The notes: generated by a model from the sequence alone, not told the origin. Positions 16,381-25,266 are shown, counted from the stretch's first letter. The stretch: 43,488 nt of DNA from Corallococcus interemptor (GCF_003668875.1 NZ_RAWM01000073.1:1-43488); one strand, 5' to 3'. Numbers and translations: made by a program.

Positions 16381-16946
16381 TTACGGAGGGGGCCGCACCT
16401 TTGACCGGCCGCTGCCCACCTCCCGGCACAGCGCCCAGAAGTTGTTGAGGACCTTGTTGGAGGGGAGTGCTCCGCCCACGACCAGTGAGCCGTCCGAGCC
16501 GGACGGCACCAGCAGCTCCACGTCCAGGGCCCCGGCCACGAGGTGATTCGCGCCGGCGTACAACGCGCGCACCCGTTGGTTGCCCATGACCACCAGCCCC
16601 GAGTCCGACGGTTCCCCATCCATCAGGGCGCCATGGACGATGAGGTCTCCGAGAAGTGGGGGAAGGAAGCCACCGGTCCGCCGTGACGCACCAGCGCGTG
16701 GGCGAGGATGCACTCCCAGTGCGAGGGGCTCCGTCCGTCGGGGATGGTGATGGGCTCGAAGGCCTTTCGCGTCAGCGCCGCCTCCAGCGCCCCCGCCAGG
16801 CTGTCGAGCCATGCGTCCCGCTGGTGCCGCGGGCCCTGCGTGGGCCAGCGGGGCTCCAGGCCCCAGGCGTCGACAACCTTCCCGCCGAGCACGCGGGTGC
16901 GCAGGCCGGTGAGCGCGGCTTCGATGTCCGGACGGCGTGGGTGCAT
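16381..16946 (-). pseudogene. Unknown protein gene interrupted by a single-base frameshift
   Basis: Two reading frames join into one sensible protein of about 188 residues. The first part starts MHPRRPDIEAAL and reads through to VASFP; the second continues LLGDLIVHGALMDGE and ends SKVRPPP. The switch falls in a run of five G on the plus strand (16658-16662); one extra base there restores a continuous frame (VASFPPLLGDLIVHG). This may be a real mutation, slippage or a sequencing error. The family is not recognised. It precedes the AAA ATPase and truB on the same strand. Confidence 0.65.
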
Positions 16947-17033
16947 GGCGGGCTTCTAGCGCCGCGCGGGGGCTCGCGCATCCGCCTCGGGCGGTGGCAT
17001 AGACTCGCGGCACTTCTCAGGGGGAACCATCCC

Positions 17034-18614
17034 ATGACGTCTTTCTTTCGCCTCCTGGGCACGGGCCTGTTCGCCTGCGCCCTGTCCCTGTCCGGCTGTA
17101 GCGACTCCGACCCGCCGCCTCTCGTGCCGGACGCGGGCACGCCGGAGCCCAAGCCCCTCATCGAGCGCGGCGACTACGTGGACGTAGTCCCCAACGAGCC
17201 GTGCATGGACCCGGCCTACTGGTCGCCCAGGGCGAACTGCACCGACCCGGCCAGCTTCCCGCTCACGGGGTGTGACCTGAACGCGGTGCGCGCCCTGGAG
17301 CCTTCCGGCGTCTACCAGGCCCTCTTCCGCTACAACAGCCAGAGCTATTTCGGCTCGGGCTTCCGCCTGGACACCGCCCCCAGCTTCCTGGGCCTTCCCC
17401 CAGTGCGCCGCCAGGTGGGCCCCGACGGGCTCTTCCTCACCGCGGAGGTCACCACCTCCGACAGGAAGGTGATGCGCCTGGCGCTCGCGGGCTGCCGCGT
17501 GCCGGAGCCCGGCCGCGTCACCGGTTGCTTCGTGCGCTGCACCGACGGCGTGCCGGACTTCTCCGGCACCTTCGATGCCCGGCGGATGAACCTGGCCCAC
17601 GAAGCGGCCACCGGTGCGCAGCCCCTGCGGCTCGTGTCCGAGACGGCCGTTCCGGTGGGTGACCCCGTGGACGTCTACGTCACCAAGGGCCACGCCTACG
17701 TGGTGTCGCTGCCCCGGAAGAAGGAGGAGCCCGGCGGCCTGAGCGTCATCAACGTGAGCGACCCCGCGCGCCCCGTGCTCGTCACCCGCGTGAGCCTGCC
17801 CAACGACCACTACTGGAACGGCGTCTGGGCCAAGGGGGACGCGCTCTACGTCGCCAGCGGCAACTCCGGCCTCGCCGTCTTCGACATCACCGACCCGGCG
17901 AACCCCCAGTACCTGCGCTCGCTGCCCGGCGGAGCCATCGACGTGCACACCGTGTTCGTGGACGGAGACCGGCTGTACGCCATGTCCCCCTCCCCCAACG
18001 GGGAGACGCTGGTGTTCGACGTGGCCTCGCCGCTGGAGCCCCGGCTGCTCAGCCGCCTCACCCTGCCCAACAAGGCGGCGGGCAGCTATCCGCACGACGC
18101 GTTCGCCTACGGAGACCGGCTCTACATCAACCACACGCTCAACGGGTACGTCGTCCTGGACGTGAAGCGCCCGGACGTGACGCCCGTGCTGGGCGCGTAT
18201 TCGTTCTACGGCAACTACAGCCACGCGAACGCGGTGGGCACCATCGATGGACGCACCATCGCCTTCGAGGGCGGCGAGCGCGAGGGCGCGCACCTGCGCG
18301 TGCTGGACGTCACCGACCCGGCGAAGATCCGGCTCATCGGCGAGGTGCGCAAGCGCGCGCAGACGTCCATCCACAACATGGTGCTGAAGGGCACGCGGCT
18401 GTACGTGGCCTGGTACCACGAGGGCGTGCGCGTCTTCGACGTGTCAAAGCCCGAGGAGCCGAAGGAGGTGGCCTCCTTCGACTCCTTCCAGGAAGCCCAC
18501 CCGCGCAGCACCGACAGCCTCTTTCAGGGGGCCATCGGCATCCGCGTGCCGGGCGACGGGTACGTGTACGCCGTGGACCTGTCGCGCGGGCTGCTCATCC
18601 TCTCCGAGCCATGA
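17034..18614 (+). CDS. LVIVD-repeat lipoprotein, copy 1
   Basis: A 526-residue lipoprotein: signal peptide with lipobox LSLSGC (Cys22, then Ser), a Cys-rich N-terminal domain (to about residue 180) and LVIVD-type propeller blades such as GDALYVASGNSGLAVFDITD and GDRLYINHT. Such beta-propellers are surface-exposed and probably bind other proteins or ligands. Residue +2 is Ser, consistent with outer-membrane sorting. It is followed 63 bases later by a close paralog in the same orientation. The ATG is preceded by AGGGGGAA. Confidence 0.85.
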   Translation: MTSFFRLLGTGLFACALSLSGCSDSDPPPLVPDAGTPEPKPLIERGDYVDVVPNEPCMDPAYWSPRANCTDPASFPLTGCDLNAVRALEPSGVYQALFRYNSQSYFGSGFRLDTAPSFLGLPPVRRQVGPDGLFLTAEVTTSDRKVMRLALAGCRVPEPGRVTGCFVRCTDGVPDFSGTFDARRMNLAHEAATGAQPLRLVSETAVPVGDPVDVYVTKGHAYVVSLPRKKEEPGGLSVINVSDPARPVLVTRVSLPNDHYWNGVWAKGDALYVASGNSGLAVFDITDPANPQYLRSLPGGAIDVHTVFVDGDRLYAMSPSPNGETLVFDVASPLEPRLLSRLTLPNKAAGSYPHDAFAYGDRLYINHTLNGYVVLDVKRPDVTPVLGAYSFYGNYSHANAVGTIDGRTIAFEGGEREGAHLRVLDVTDPAKIRLIGEVRKRAQTSIHNMVLKGTRLYVAWYHEGVRVFDVSKPEEPKEVASFDSFQEAHPRSTDSLFQGAIGIRVPGDGYVYAVDLSRGLLILSEP

Positions 18615-18629
18615 GGTAGACTCTCCAGC

Positions 18630-18657
18630 GCTTCGCGCCGGCCGTGGTTCGCGAAGC
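18630..18657. repeat. Hairpin between the two LVIVD genes
   Basis: GCTTCGCG (18630-18637) pairs with CGCGAAGC (18650-18657) across a 12-base loop. It lies between the stop of copy 1 and the ribosome binding site of copy 2; it could attenuate or process the transcript. Confidence 0.4.
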
Positions 18658-18677
18658 CTTTCGGGGGGTTTCATCCG

Positions 18678-20246
18678 ATGACGTCCTTGCTTCGATTCGT
18701 AGGCACGGGCCTGTTCGCCTGCGCCCTGTCCTTGTCTGGCTGTAGCGACTCCGGCCCGGGCGACGGCACGATGGATCCTCCGGAGCCCATCGCCGAGCTC
18801 ACCGACTACGTGGACGTGGTCCCCACCGAGCCGTGCATGGACGCGAACTCCCTGGAGCCTCGCGCGAACTGCACGGACCCGAGCAGCTTCGACCTGTCCG
18901 GCTGTGACCTGGCGGCGGTGGGCGCGCTGGAGCCCTCCGGCATCTACCAGGCCACCTTCCGCTACAGCGCCACGAGCAACTTCAGCGGGGGCTTCCGCCT
19001 GGATACGAAACCCAGCTTCCTGGGCAACGCCCCCGTGCTCAACGAGGTGGGCCCCCAGGGGTTCTTCATCACCGGGGAGACCTACATCTCCGACACCTCC
19101 GTACGGTGGTACGCGCTCGCGGGCTGCCGCGTGCCGGAGCCCGGCCGCGTCACCGGCTGCTTCGTGCGCTGCACCGACGACGTGCCGGACCGCTCCGGCA
19201 CCTTCGATGCCCGGCGGATGAACCTGGCCCACGAGGAGGACACCGGCGCCCAGCCGATGCGCCTGGTCTCCGAGACCGCCGTCCCGGTGGGCTACCCCGT
19301 GGACGTCTACGTCACCAAGGGTCACGCCTACGTGGTGTCCGTGCCCCGGTTCCCGGAGGAAGGCGGCCTGAGCGTCTTCAACGTGAGCGACCCGGCGCAC
19401 CCCGTATTCGTCACCCGCGTGAGCCTGCCCAAGGACACCTACTGGAACGGCGTCTGGGCCAAGGGCGACGCGCTCTACGTCGCCAGCGGCAACTCCGGCC
19501 TCGCCGTCTTCGACATCACGAACCCGGCGGATCCGCAGTACCTGCGCTCGCTGCCCGGCGGCGCCATCAACGTGCACACCGTGTTCGTGGACGGAGACCG
19601 GCTGTACGCCATGTCCCCGTACCCCAACGCGGAGACGCTGCTGTTCGACGTGGCCTCGCCGCTGGAGCCCCGGTTGCTCAGCCGCATCACCGTGCCTCAC
19701 GAGGAGGACACCACCAGCTACCCGCATGACGCCTTCGCGTATGGCGACCGGCTCTACGTCAACCACACGAGCACGGGCTACGTCGTCCTGGACGTGAAGC
19801 GCCCGGACGTGACGCCCGTGCTGGGCACGTATGCCTTCAGCGGCCAGTTCAGCCACGCGAACGCGGTGGGCACCATCAACGGGCGCACCATCGCCTTCGA
19901 GGGCGGCGAGCGCGTGGGGGCGCACCTGCGCGTGCTGGACGTCACCGACCCGGCGAACATCCGCCTCATCGGGGAGGTGAGGAAGCGCCCGCAGACGTCC
20001 ATCCACAACATGGTGCTGAAGGGCACGAAGCTCTACGTGGCCTGGTACCACGAGGGCGTGCGCGTCTTCGACGTGGCGGACCCCGCGCACCCGAAGGAGG
20101 TGGCCGCGTTCGACTCCTTCCAGGAGGCGCACCCGCGCAGCACCGACAGCCTCTACCAGGGGGCCATCGGCATCCGCGTGCCGGGCGATGGGCACGTGTA
20201 CGTCGTGGACATGTCGCGCGGGCTGCTGGTGCTGAAGGATCCCTGA
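18678..20246 (+). CDS. LVIVD-repeat lipoprotein, copy 2
   Basis: A 522-residue paralog of the upstream gene with the same lipobox (LSLSGC, Cys22) and the same domain order. Long stretches are identical, especially in the propeller, while the segment after the lipobox and parts of residues 110-150 differ. The Cys pattern of the N-terminal domain is kept. The pair is a tandem duplication that has diverged mainly near the N-terminus, as expected if that part contacts different partners. TAGACT appears upstream of both genes at similar positions and could be a shared -10 element. Confidence 0.85.
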   Translation: MTSLLRFVGTGLFACALSLSGCSDSGPGDGTMDPPEPIAELTDYVDVVPTEPCMDANSLEPRANCTDPSSFDLSGCDLAAVGALEPSGIYQATFRYSATSNFSGGFRLDTKPSFLGNAPVLNEVGPQGFFITGETYISDTSVRWYALAGCRVPEPGRVTGCFVRCTDDVPDRSGTFDARRMNLAHEEDTGAQPMRLVSETAVPVGYPVDVYVTKGHAYVVSVPRFPEEGGLSVFNVSDPAHPVFVTRVSLPKDTYWNGVWAKGDALYVASGNSGLAVFDITNPADPQYLRSLPGGAINVHTVFVDGDRLYAMSPYPNAETLLFDVASPLEPRLLSRITVPHEEDTTSYPHDAFAYGDRLYVNHTSTGYVVLDVKRPDVTPVLGTYAFSGQFSHANAVGTINGRTIAFEGGERVGAHLRVLDVTDPANIRLIGEVRKRPQTSIHNMVLKGTKLYVAWYHEGVRVFDVADPAHPKEVAAFDSFQEAHPRSTDSLYQGAIGIRVPGDGHVYVVDMSRGLLVLKDP

Positions 20247-20268
20247 GGCGCTGACCGTCGCGCCGGCG

Positions 20269-20866
20269 TCACTCCGCTTCGATGCGGTTGCGGCCGTTCT
20301 CCTTCGCCCGGTAGAGCCGGGCGTCGGCGACGCGCAGGAGTTCGTCCAGGGCCAGGTCCACCAGGGAGCGGCTGTAGAGCTCCGCGTCGCTGAAGCCCAG
20401 GGTGCGGCTCCAGGCGTGGGACAGGCGCAGGAAGGTGCCGTCCATGGCGGCGATGCAGAGCATGTCCACGGAGACTTCGAAGAAGCGGTCCTGCTGCTCC
20501 AGCGCGGCGCGGGCCTCGCTCGCGTCCAGGGCGTTGATTTCCCCTTCCGCCCAGCACCAGCGGGTTGTCGTGGAAGCGCGGGTCGCTCAGCGCGTCCGGC
20601 ACCACGAAGGTGGCGGGGGACAGGATGGCGTGGCCGCAGAAGGACACCTCGCGCGGCGTCTGCGTGGCGTCCAGGCCGTGGCGGGCCTTGAACCACTGGC
20701 GGTCCTCGTCCACCAGCGTCACCAGCGCGATGGGCACGCGGAACAGGTGCGACGCCGCGCGCACGATGCGGTCGAACCGTTCGTAGGCGGGCGTGTCCAG
20801 CAGACACAGCGAACGCAGCGCCTGGAGGCGCCGCGGCTCATCCGCGGGCATCGGGGGAGGAAGCAT
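20269..20866 (-). pseudogene. Remnant of a GAF-PAS-GGDEF diguanylate cyclase gene
   Basis: The frame from the ATG at 20866 encodes the first half of a GAF domain (PADEPRRLQALRSLCLLDTP to SDPRFHDNPLVLG). Near 20545 the coding sense jumps frame to INALDASEARAALEQQ and a PAS start (VDMLCIAAMDGTFLRLSHAW). After SLVDLA it joins directly to the very end of a GGDEF domain (LRVADARLYRAKENGRNRIE). The rest of the GAF and PAS and the whole GGDEF catalytic motif are missing. Two internal deletions, one out of frame, explain this. No active cyclic-di-GMP enzyme can be made. Confidence 0.75.
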
Positions 20867-20997
20867 GGCCTGCCCGGGTGCTCCCCCACTTGTCTGCCAT
20901 TGGGGAGAGGGCCCCACCCGAAGGCCCGCCCCCGGGTCCGGCCGGCAGACGGGCGGACATCCCGTTGCAGCCCGGGAGGATTTGTCTGCTCTTGCCG

Positions 20998-21435
20998 CTA
21001 ACCGGCGCGGCGCTTCCGGGCGGAGGGCTTCTTGCGCGGCGCGGGAGGGGTGGGGGGCATGACGGACACCACGGTGCGCACCACGCGCGCCACGGCCTTG
21101 AGCTGGCGGGGCTCCAGGTCGCGCAGCGCGCGCACCAGGCGGCGCAGCTCCAGCGAGTCCTCCTGGCGCGGCGAGGCCTGGGGCGACACCTGCGCGGAGC
21201 CGGGCCCCACGCCCAAGAGCGTGTCCGAGGACACGGCCAGCACGTCACACAGCCGCCGCAGGGTCTGGGCGCGGGGCAGCATGCGGCCGCGCTCCATGCG
21301 GCTGTAGACCTCCATGGCGATGCCCACGCGCTCCGCCACGTCCGCCTGCGTGAGTCCCAGCCGCAGCCGCGCGTCGCGGGCGGCGGCACCAAACACCGTG
21401 TTCAGCTTTTCATTCACCGGGGCGGGCACGCGCAA
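20998..21435 (-). CDS. XRE-family HTH regulator, copy 2
   Basis: A 145-residue protein with an N-terminal helix-turn-helix (residues 9-63) containing LGLTQADVAERVGIAMEVYS and RMERGRMLPRAQTLRRLCDVL, then a linker, a leucine/arginine-rich helix (93-120) and a basic Pro/Lys/Arg tail. The start is uncertain: TTG at 21435, GTG at 21429 (better spaced after AAGG), or GTG at 21417, which aligns with the paralog's start. It lies 49 bases downstream of its paralog on the same strand, so both are probably on one transcript. Confidence 0.75.
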   Translation of the reverse strand: MRVPAPVNEKLNTVFGAAARDARLRLGLTQADVAERVGIAMEVYSRMERGRMLPRAQTLRRLCDVLAVSSDTLLGVGPGSAQVSPQASPRQEDSLELRRLVRALRDLEPRQLKAVARVVRTVVSVMPPTPPAPRKKPSARKRRAG

Positions 21436-21484
21436 AACCTTGCACCTCTCCCCCGGCGCGCAAGTTTTCGAAGAGGCCCGGGCC

Positions 21485-21862
21485 TCAGCGCTGCCGCAGC
21501 GCGAGCGCGCCCTGGATGATGAGGCCCATGGCCTTCAACGCCTCTTCATCCAGGGGGCGCAGGGCGCGCACCAGCCGGCGCAGGCCGGGCGGATCCTCCT
21601 CCCGGTCCGCGAGGGCCAGCGTGCGCGCCTCCTCTGGAGGGTGGGGCCCGTCCAATCCCAGCAGCGTGTCCGCGCGGATGCGCAACACCATGCACAGGCG
21701 GCGCAAGGTGGTGGAGCTGGGCAGCACGCGCCCGCGCTCCATGCGGCTGTAGACCTCCATGGCGATGCCCACCTGGCTGGCGACGTCGCCCTGGGTCAGG
21801 CCCTGCCGCTCGCGGGCCTGTCGCGCCGCGGTGCCCACCGTGATGGCCAGCTCCTCGTTCAT
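21485..21862 (-). CDS. XRE-family HTH regulator, copy 1
   Basis: A 125-residue paralog of the downstream gene. The recognition helix region is almost identical (VGIAMEVYSRMERGR) and the C-terminal helical part is similar (LRRLVRAL), but the basic tail is missing. Identical recognition helices imply the same or very similar DNA targets, with the tail possibly altering oligomerisation or affinity. It is divergent from the protein kinase gene; a dyad GTCAGGT-N12-ACCTGAC lies 42-67 bases before its start codon. Confidence 0.8.
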   Translation of the reverse strand: MNEELAITVGTAARQARERQGLTQGDVASQVGIAMEVYSRMERGRVLPSSTTLRRLCMVLRIRADTLLGLDGPHPPEEARTLALADREEDPPGLRRLVRALRPLDEEALKAMGLIIQGALALRQR

Positions 21863-21903
21863 TGCCGCTTCCCCACCCCTGGCCGGACCGTGTCTCCCAT
21901 GAA

Positions 21904-21929
21904 GTCAGGTGTCCGGCATCCTACCTGAC
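21904..21929. promoter_or_regulatory. Inverted repeat between XRE and kinase genes, candidate operator
   Basis: GTCAGGT (21904-21910) and ACCTGAC (21923-21929) form a 7-base inverted repeat with a 12-base spacer. The position close to the XRE start suits autorepression and possibly control of the divergent kinase. Confidence 0.45.
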
Positions 21930-22093
21930 ACGGCACCAACACTACCCCAAGGGGCATCCGCCATGCTATGGACCTGGCAGGTCCCATCAGCCCTTTCGCG
22001 CATGCCTCCTCCCAGCCACGTCCCCGCTCTCCGATTGGACTCCCCACATCCCATGTCCGCCCGGCATCCCCTGGGCCCAGGAGGCGCTCCGCG

Positions 22094-23308
22094 ATGAGCC
22101 TGGAGGGAGGACATCCGCTGCTCCTTCAGCCCCAGGAGGTGGTGGGCAGCTTCCGGCTGTTGAAGCGCCTGGCCACGGGGGGCTACGGCACCGTGTTCCT
22201 GGCGGAGACCGGGGGCTTCCACGTGGCGCTGAAGTTCGCGCTGCAGGGCCCGCAGGACTCCGAGGAGGGCTCGCAGGTGGACGCGCGCACGCTCAAGGAG
22301 GTGAGCGTGCTGCACCGCATGACCCATCCCAACGTGGTGGCGCTGCGCGGCTATCACCGCTGGCCGCACCCGCGCACGGGCTACCTGTTCCTGGTCATGG
22401 ACTACGTGGAGGGTCCCACGCTGTCGGACTGGGCGGTGGAGGCGAAGCCCACGGCGCGGCAGGTGGCGCGGCTGTTCGCGGAGCTGGCGCTGACGCTGGA
22501 CTTCATCCACCGCGCGGGCGTGCGCCACCGGGACATCAAGGGCAGCAACATCATCGTGCGGGCGTCGGACGAGCGGCCGGTGCTGGTGGACTTCGGCTCC
22601 AGCGACCACGCCTGCGCGCCGGCCATCACGGACGGTCGGCCGCCGCCGGGCACGCCCAGCTACCGCAGCCCGGAGCTCTTGCGTTACTGGCTGAACAACC
22701 CCAAGGGCATGTCCCGCTACGTGTACCAGCCCACGGACGACCTCTATTCGCTGGGGCTCACGCTCTTCCAGGTGCTCACCGGGGACTTTCCCTACCCCCC
22801 GGACCTGCCGGCCGCGGCGCTGCTGGGCGGGATCCAGAGCATCAAGGGGCGGTCCGCGCGCTCCATCAACCCGCGCGTGCCCCGCGCCCTCAATGACATC
22901 TGCGAGCGGCTGCTGCGCCAGGAGGTGCGCGAGCGCTACCAGATGGGCGCGGACCTCTACGCGGACCTGAGCGCGGCGCTGGAGCGCGCCCCGGACAGCT
23001 GGGACCAGCCGCTGTTCAACGCGCCGCCGCCCCACGAGGCCGTCACGGAGGAGTCCGACGCGTACTTCGACGGCAACGAGGAGGCCCGCGAGCTGCGCCG
23101 CTGGGCCCGCGCCTACGAGCGGCGCATCCCCGGCGCGGCGCCCCACTCCAGCGCGTCCACGCCGCCCGTGCCGCCGCCGCCCGGACCGTCCCTGGGGTTG
23201 GCCGCGCCCCTGCCTCCGCCCATGCCCTGGTGGGTGGCCCGGCGTCTGGCGTGGCGGCGCCTGTGGGCGCGGTGGCGCCAGCGTCTGGGATTGCGCCGGC
23301 CGCGTTGA
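22094..23308 (+). CDS. Serine/threonine protein kinase
   Basis: A 404-residue Hanks-type kinase: glycine loop ATGGYGTV (27-34), Lys47 in VALKF, HRDIKGSN (145-152), DFG (166-168) and the activation segment ending GTPSYRSPE (186-194). All catalytic residues are present, so it should be active. Residues 310-404 are a Pro-rich linker and then a basic, Trp/Arg-rich tail (WWVARRLAWRRLWARWRQ) that could associate with membrane or acidic partners; no clear transmembrane helix. The ATG follows AGGAGG by 9 bases. It is followed by a second kinase-like gene. Confidence 0.88.
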   Translation: MSLEGGHPLLLQPQEVVGSFRLLKRLATGGYGTVFLAETGGFHVALKFALQGPQDSEEGSQVDARTLKEVSVLHRMTHPNVVALRGYHRWPHPRTGYLFLVMDYVEGPTLSDWAVEAKPTARQVARLFAELALTLDFIHRAGVRHRDIKGSNIIVRASDERPVLVDFGSSDHACAPAITDGRPPPGTPSYRSPELLRYWLNNPKGMSRYVYQPTDDLYSLGLTLFQVLTGDFPYPPDLPAAALLGGIQSIKGRSARSINPRVPRALNDICERLLRQEVRERYQMGADLYADLSAALERAPDSWDQPLFNAPPPHEAVTEESDAYFDGNEEARELRRWARAYERRIPGAAPHSSASTPPVPPPPGPSLGLAAPLPPPMPWWVARRLAWRRLWARWRQRLGLRRPR

Positions 23309-23423
23309 ACCCTGCACGTCCTCTTCATTCCTGACGACCCTGGAGGTTTTCCCCGCGACAGGGTTTGTGCTACCTGCGGGGTGGAGCGATTCCCGCTCCA
23401 CCTGGGAGGTTGGAAGGCAGGAC

Positions 23424-24719
23424 ATGAAGACGCCCGATACGACGACGGAGGAGAACCCCGGCGTGCCCCGGCGGCCGCGCGTGCTGTTCACGGTGGGAGG
23501 CACGGCCTTCGAGTTCGTGCGCAAGCTGGAGGTGCGCTCCACCGGGGAGCTGTTGATGCTGGCGCGGCGCCGCTACCGGGGCGGGATGGGCGGCCCGGTG
23601 GTCATCAAGCGGCTGCGCAACCCGTCCGGCTTCGTGGAGCGGCGGCGGCTGGTGGAGGAGGTGGAGCTGACGTTCCGGCTCAACCACCCGGGCATCGCGA
23701 AGGTCTACCACCTGAAGGCGTACCGGGGCGTCCCGCACGTGGTGATGGAGTACGTGGAGGGCCGGTCGCTGGACACGGTGCTGAACCTGGTGGCCATGCG
23801 GCGCAAGCCCATGTCCCCGGCCTTCGCGGCGTGGGTGGTCTCCGAGGTGGCGGAGGCGCTGCACCACGCGCACACGCTGCGGGACGAGTGGAACCGGCCG
23901 CTGGGCATCGTGCACCGGGACGTGAGCCCCCGGAACCTGCGCCTGGGCGTGCACGGCGAGGTGAAGCTCACGAACTTCACCGCCGCGTTCTCCACGCTGC
24001 CGGGGCGGGAGATCACCAGCCGTCCGCTGGTGAAGGGGGACGTGGCGTACGCCTCCCCGGAGGCGCTGCGGCGCGAGCCCGTGGACGCGCGCAGCGACCT
24101 GTTCTCACTGGGGCTGGTGCTGCTGGAGGTGCTGACGGGGAAGCACCCGCTGGCGCAGGGGGACGCGGCGCCTCCGCCTCCGCCGGACCTGCCGCTGGTG
24201 CAGGCGCAGGGGCCCACGTGGATGCCGCTCACGGAGGTGGCGGCGCGCATGGCGCTGGTGGGGCCGGAGGAGGTGGAGCAGATGGCGCGCGACGTGCCGG
24301 AGGGGCTGCGCGCGGTGGTGGCTCGGGCGCTGCGGCAGGCCCCGGCGGATCGCTTCGGCACGGCGGCGGAGCTGGCCGCGGCGCTGCGGGAGTGGCTGCG
24401 CGAACACGCGCCCGCGTACGGGAGGCAGGCCGCGGCGGAGGAGGTGGCGGAGGCGGCTCGGGAGGCCACCGGCCGGCGCAACCAGGCGGAGCTGCTGGAG
24501 GGCGGGCTGCACCCGGAGGAGCTGACCGCGGAGGAGGCCGCGATGGCGTCCGAGGGTCCACCGCCGTTCCTGAAGGGGGATGACGTGACGCCGGACCTGA
24601 ACGGGGAGCCCCTGCCCCTCCAGGACCTGGTCGAGGAGCTGGATGAGCTGGCCGGCCCGGACGAAGAGGTTCCGGGAGAGGACCTCGAGGACGACGACGA
24701 CGGGCATCAGCCGGTGTGA
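23424..24719 (+). CDS. Serine/threonine kinase-like protein, probable pseudokinase
   Basis: A 431-residue protein with a kinase fold: Lys62 in VVIKRL, HRDVSPRN (164-171) and an APE-like SPE (211-213). The DFG motif is replaced by NFT (184-186), so the Mg-chelating Asp is Asn, and the glycine loop region (ELLMLARRRYRGGMGG) is poorly matched. It may bind nucleotide without efficient transfer. The C-terminal 100 residues are acidic and end in a run of Asp. It lies 115 bases after an intact kinase gene, which suggests a regulatory pairing. GGAAGG precedes the ATG by 6 bases. Confidence 0.75.
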   Translation: MKTPDTTTEENPGVPRRPRVLFTVGGTAFEFVRKLEVRSTGELLMLARRRYRGGMGGPVVIKRLRNPSGFVERRRLVEEVELTFRLNHPGIAKVYHLKAYRGVPHVVMEYVEGRSLDTVLNLVAMRRKPMSPAFAAWVVSEVAEALHHAHTLRDEWNRPLGIVHRDVSPRNLRLGVHGEVKLTNFTAAFSTLPGREITSRPLVKGDVAYASPEALRREPVDARSDLFSLGLVLLEVLTGKHPLAQGDAAPPPPPDLPLVQAQGPTWMPLTEVAARMALVGPEEVEQMARDVPEGLRAVVARALRQAPADRFGTAAELAAALREWLREHAPAYGRQAAAEEVAEAAREATGRRNQAELLEGGLHPEELTAEEAAMASEGPPPFLKGDDVTPDLNGEPLPLQDLVEELDELAGPDEEVPGEDLEDDDDGHQPV

Positions 24720-24918
24720 GCCGGGTTCCGCTGGGACTCTGGCCACCCGAGTCCCCCGGGACCAGCGGAGGGCGGCTGGGGGTCCATGACTGTCTTTTCC
24801 GGATTTCGAAGCGTGAGGGTGTTTAGCCAAGCTTGCTTGAGTTGCTTGTTTCTTTTCACTCGACAACCAGTTGCGTCAAATCGCCGGTCCGTTCCTCCAG
24901 GCGGGGGCGCGAGGGCAA

Positions 24919-24933
24919 TGACAAATCCTGTCA
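24919..24933. promoter_or_regulatory. Palindrome TGACA-N5-TGTCA upstream of RCC1 lipoprotein 1
   Basis: A perfect 15-base dyad in the 547-base gap between the pseudokinase and the first RCC1 gene. Further TGACA/TGTCA half-sites occur at 24995-24999, 25027-25031 and 25052-25056, suggesting a multi-site regulator. The rest of the gap has no gene. Confidence 0.4.
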
Positions 24934-24993
24934 CCGCGCGGGTCCGCCGCGACTGACACGCATTCCACCCGCCAGTCAGCGCAAACCCAGACA

Positions 24994-25023
24994 TTGACAG
25001 ACTTTCGCAGAAGCCAATAAAAG
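24994..25023 (+). promoter_or_regulatory. Candidate sigma70-type promoter for RCC1 lipoprotein 1
   Basis: TTGACA (24994-24999), an 18-base spacer and TAAAAG (25018-25023), or 17 bases to ATAAAA. It would leave a leader of about 240 bases. A partial sigma54 match (TGGCAC at 25046-25051, with TTCCA in place of TTGCA) lies downstream and is a weaker alternative. Confidence 0.45.
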
Positions 25024-25266
25024 GCGTGACAGCATTTTCACCCGCTGGCACTGTCATTCCATACGCCGAGGGCCGGGAAGTCCCCCCGGGTCGGCGTAAG
25101 CCTGTCCATTCCCTCCGTTTTCCATGACGTCCCCCGGCCGTGCTCCCTCCGAGCGCGGCACGGGAAACGTGTCTCCGGGCTCCGGCCCGGGCACGTGAGG
25201 CCGGCGTGTGCCCGATGTGAGTCATTGGCTGTCCTTCCCTGTCTGTGTCTCCCCAAGGAGTGTCGA

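Noticed and set aside
25046-25061. Sigma54 promoter TGGCAC-N5-TTCCA
   Set aside because: The -12 element lacks the required GC dinucleotide; kept only as a weaker alternative to the sigma70-like promoter.
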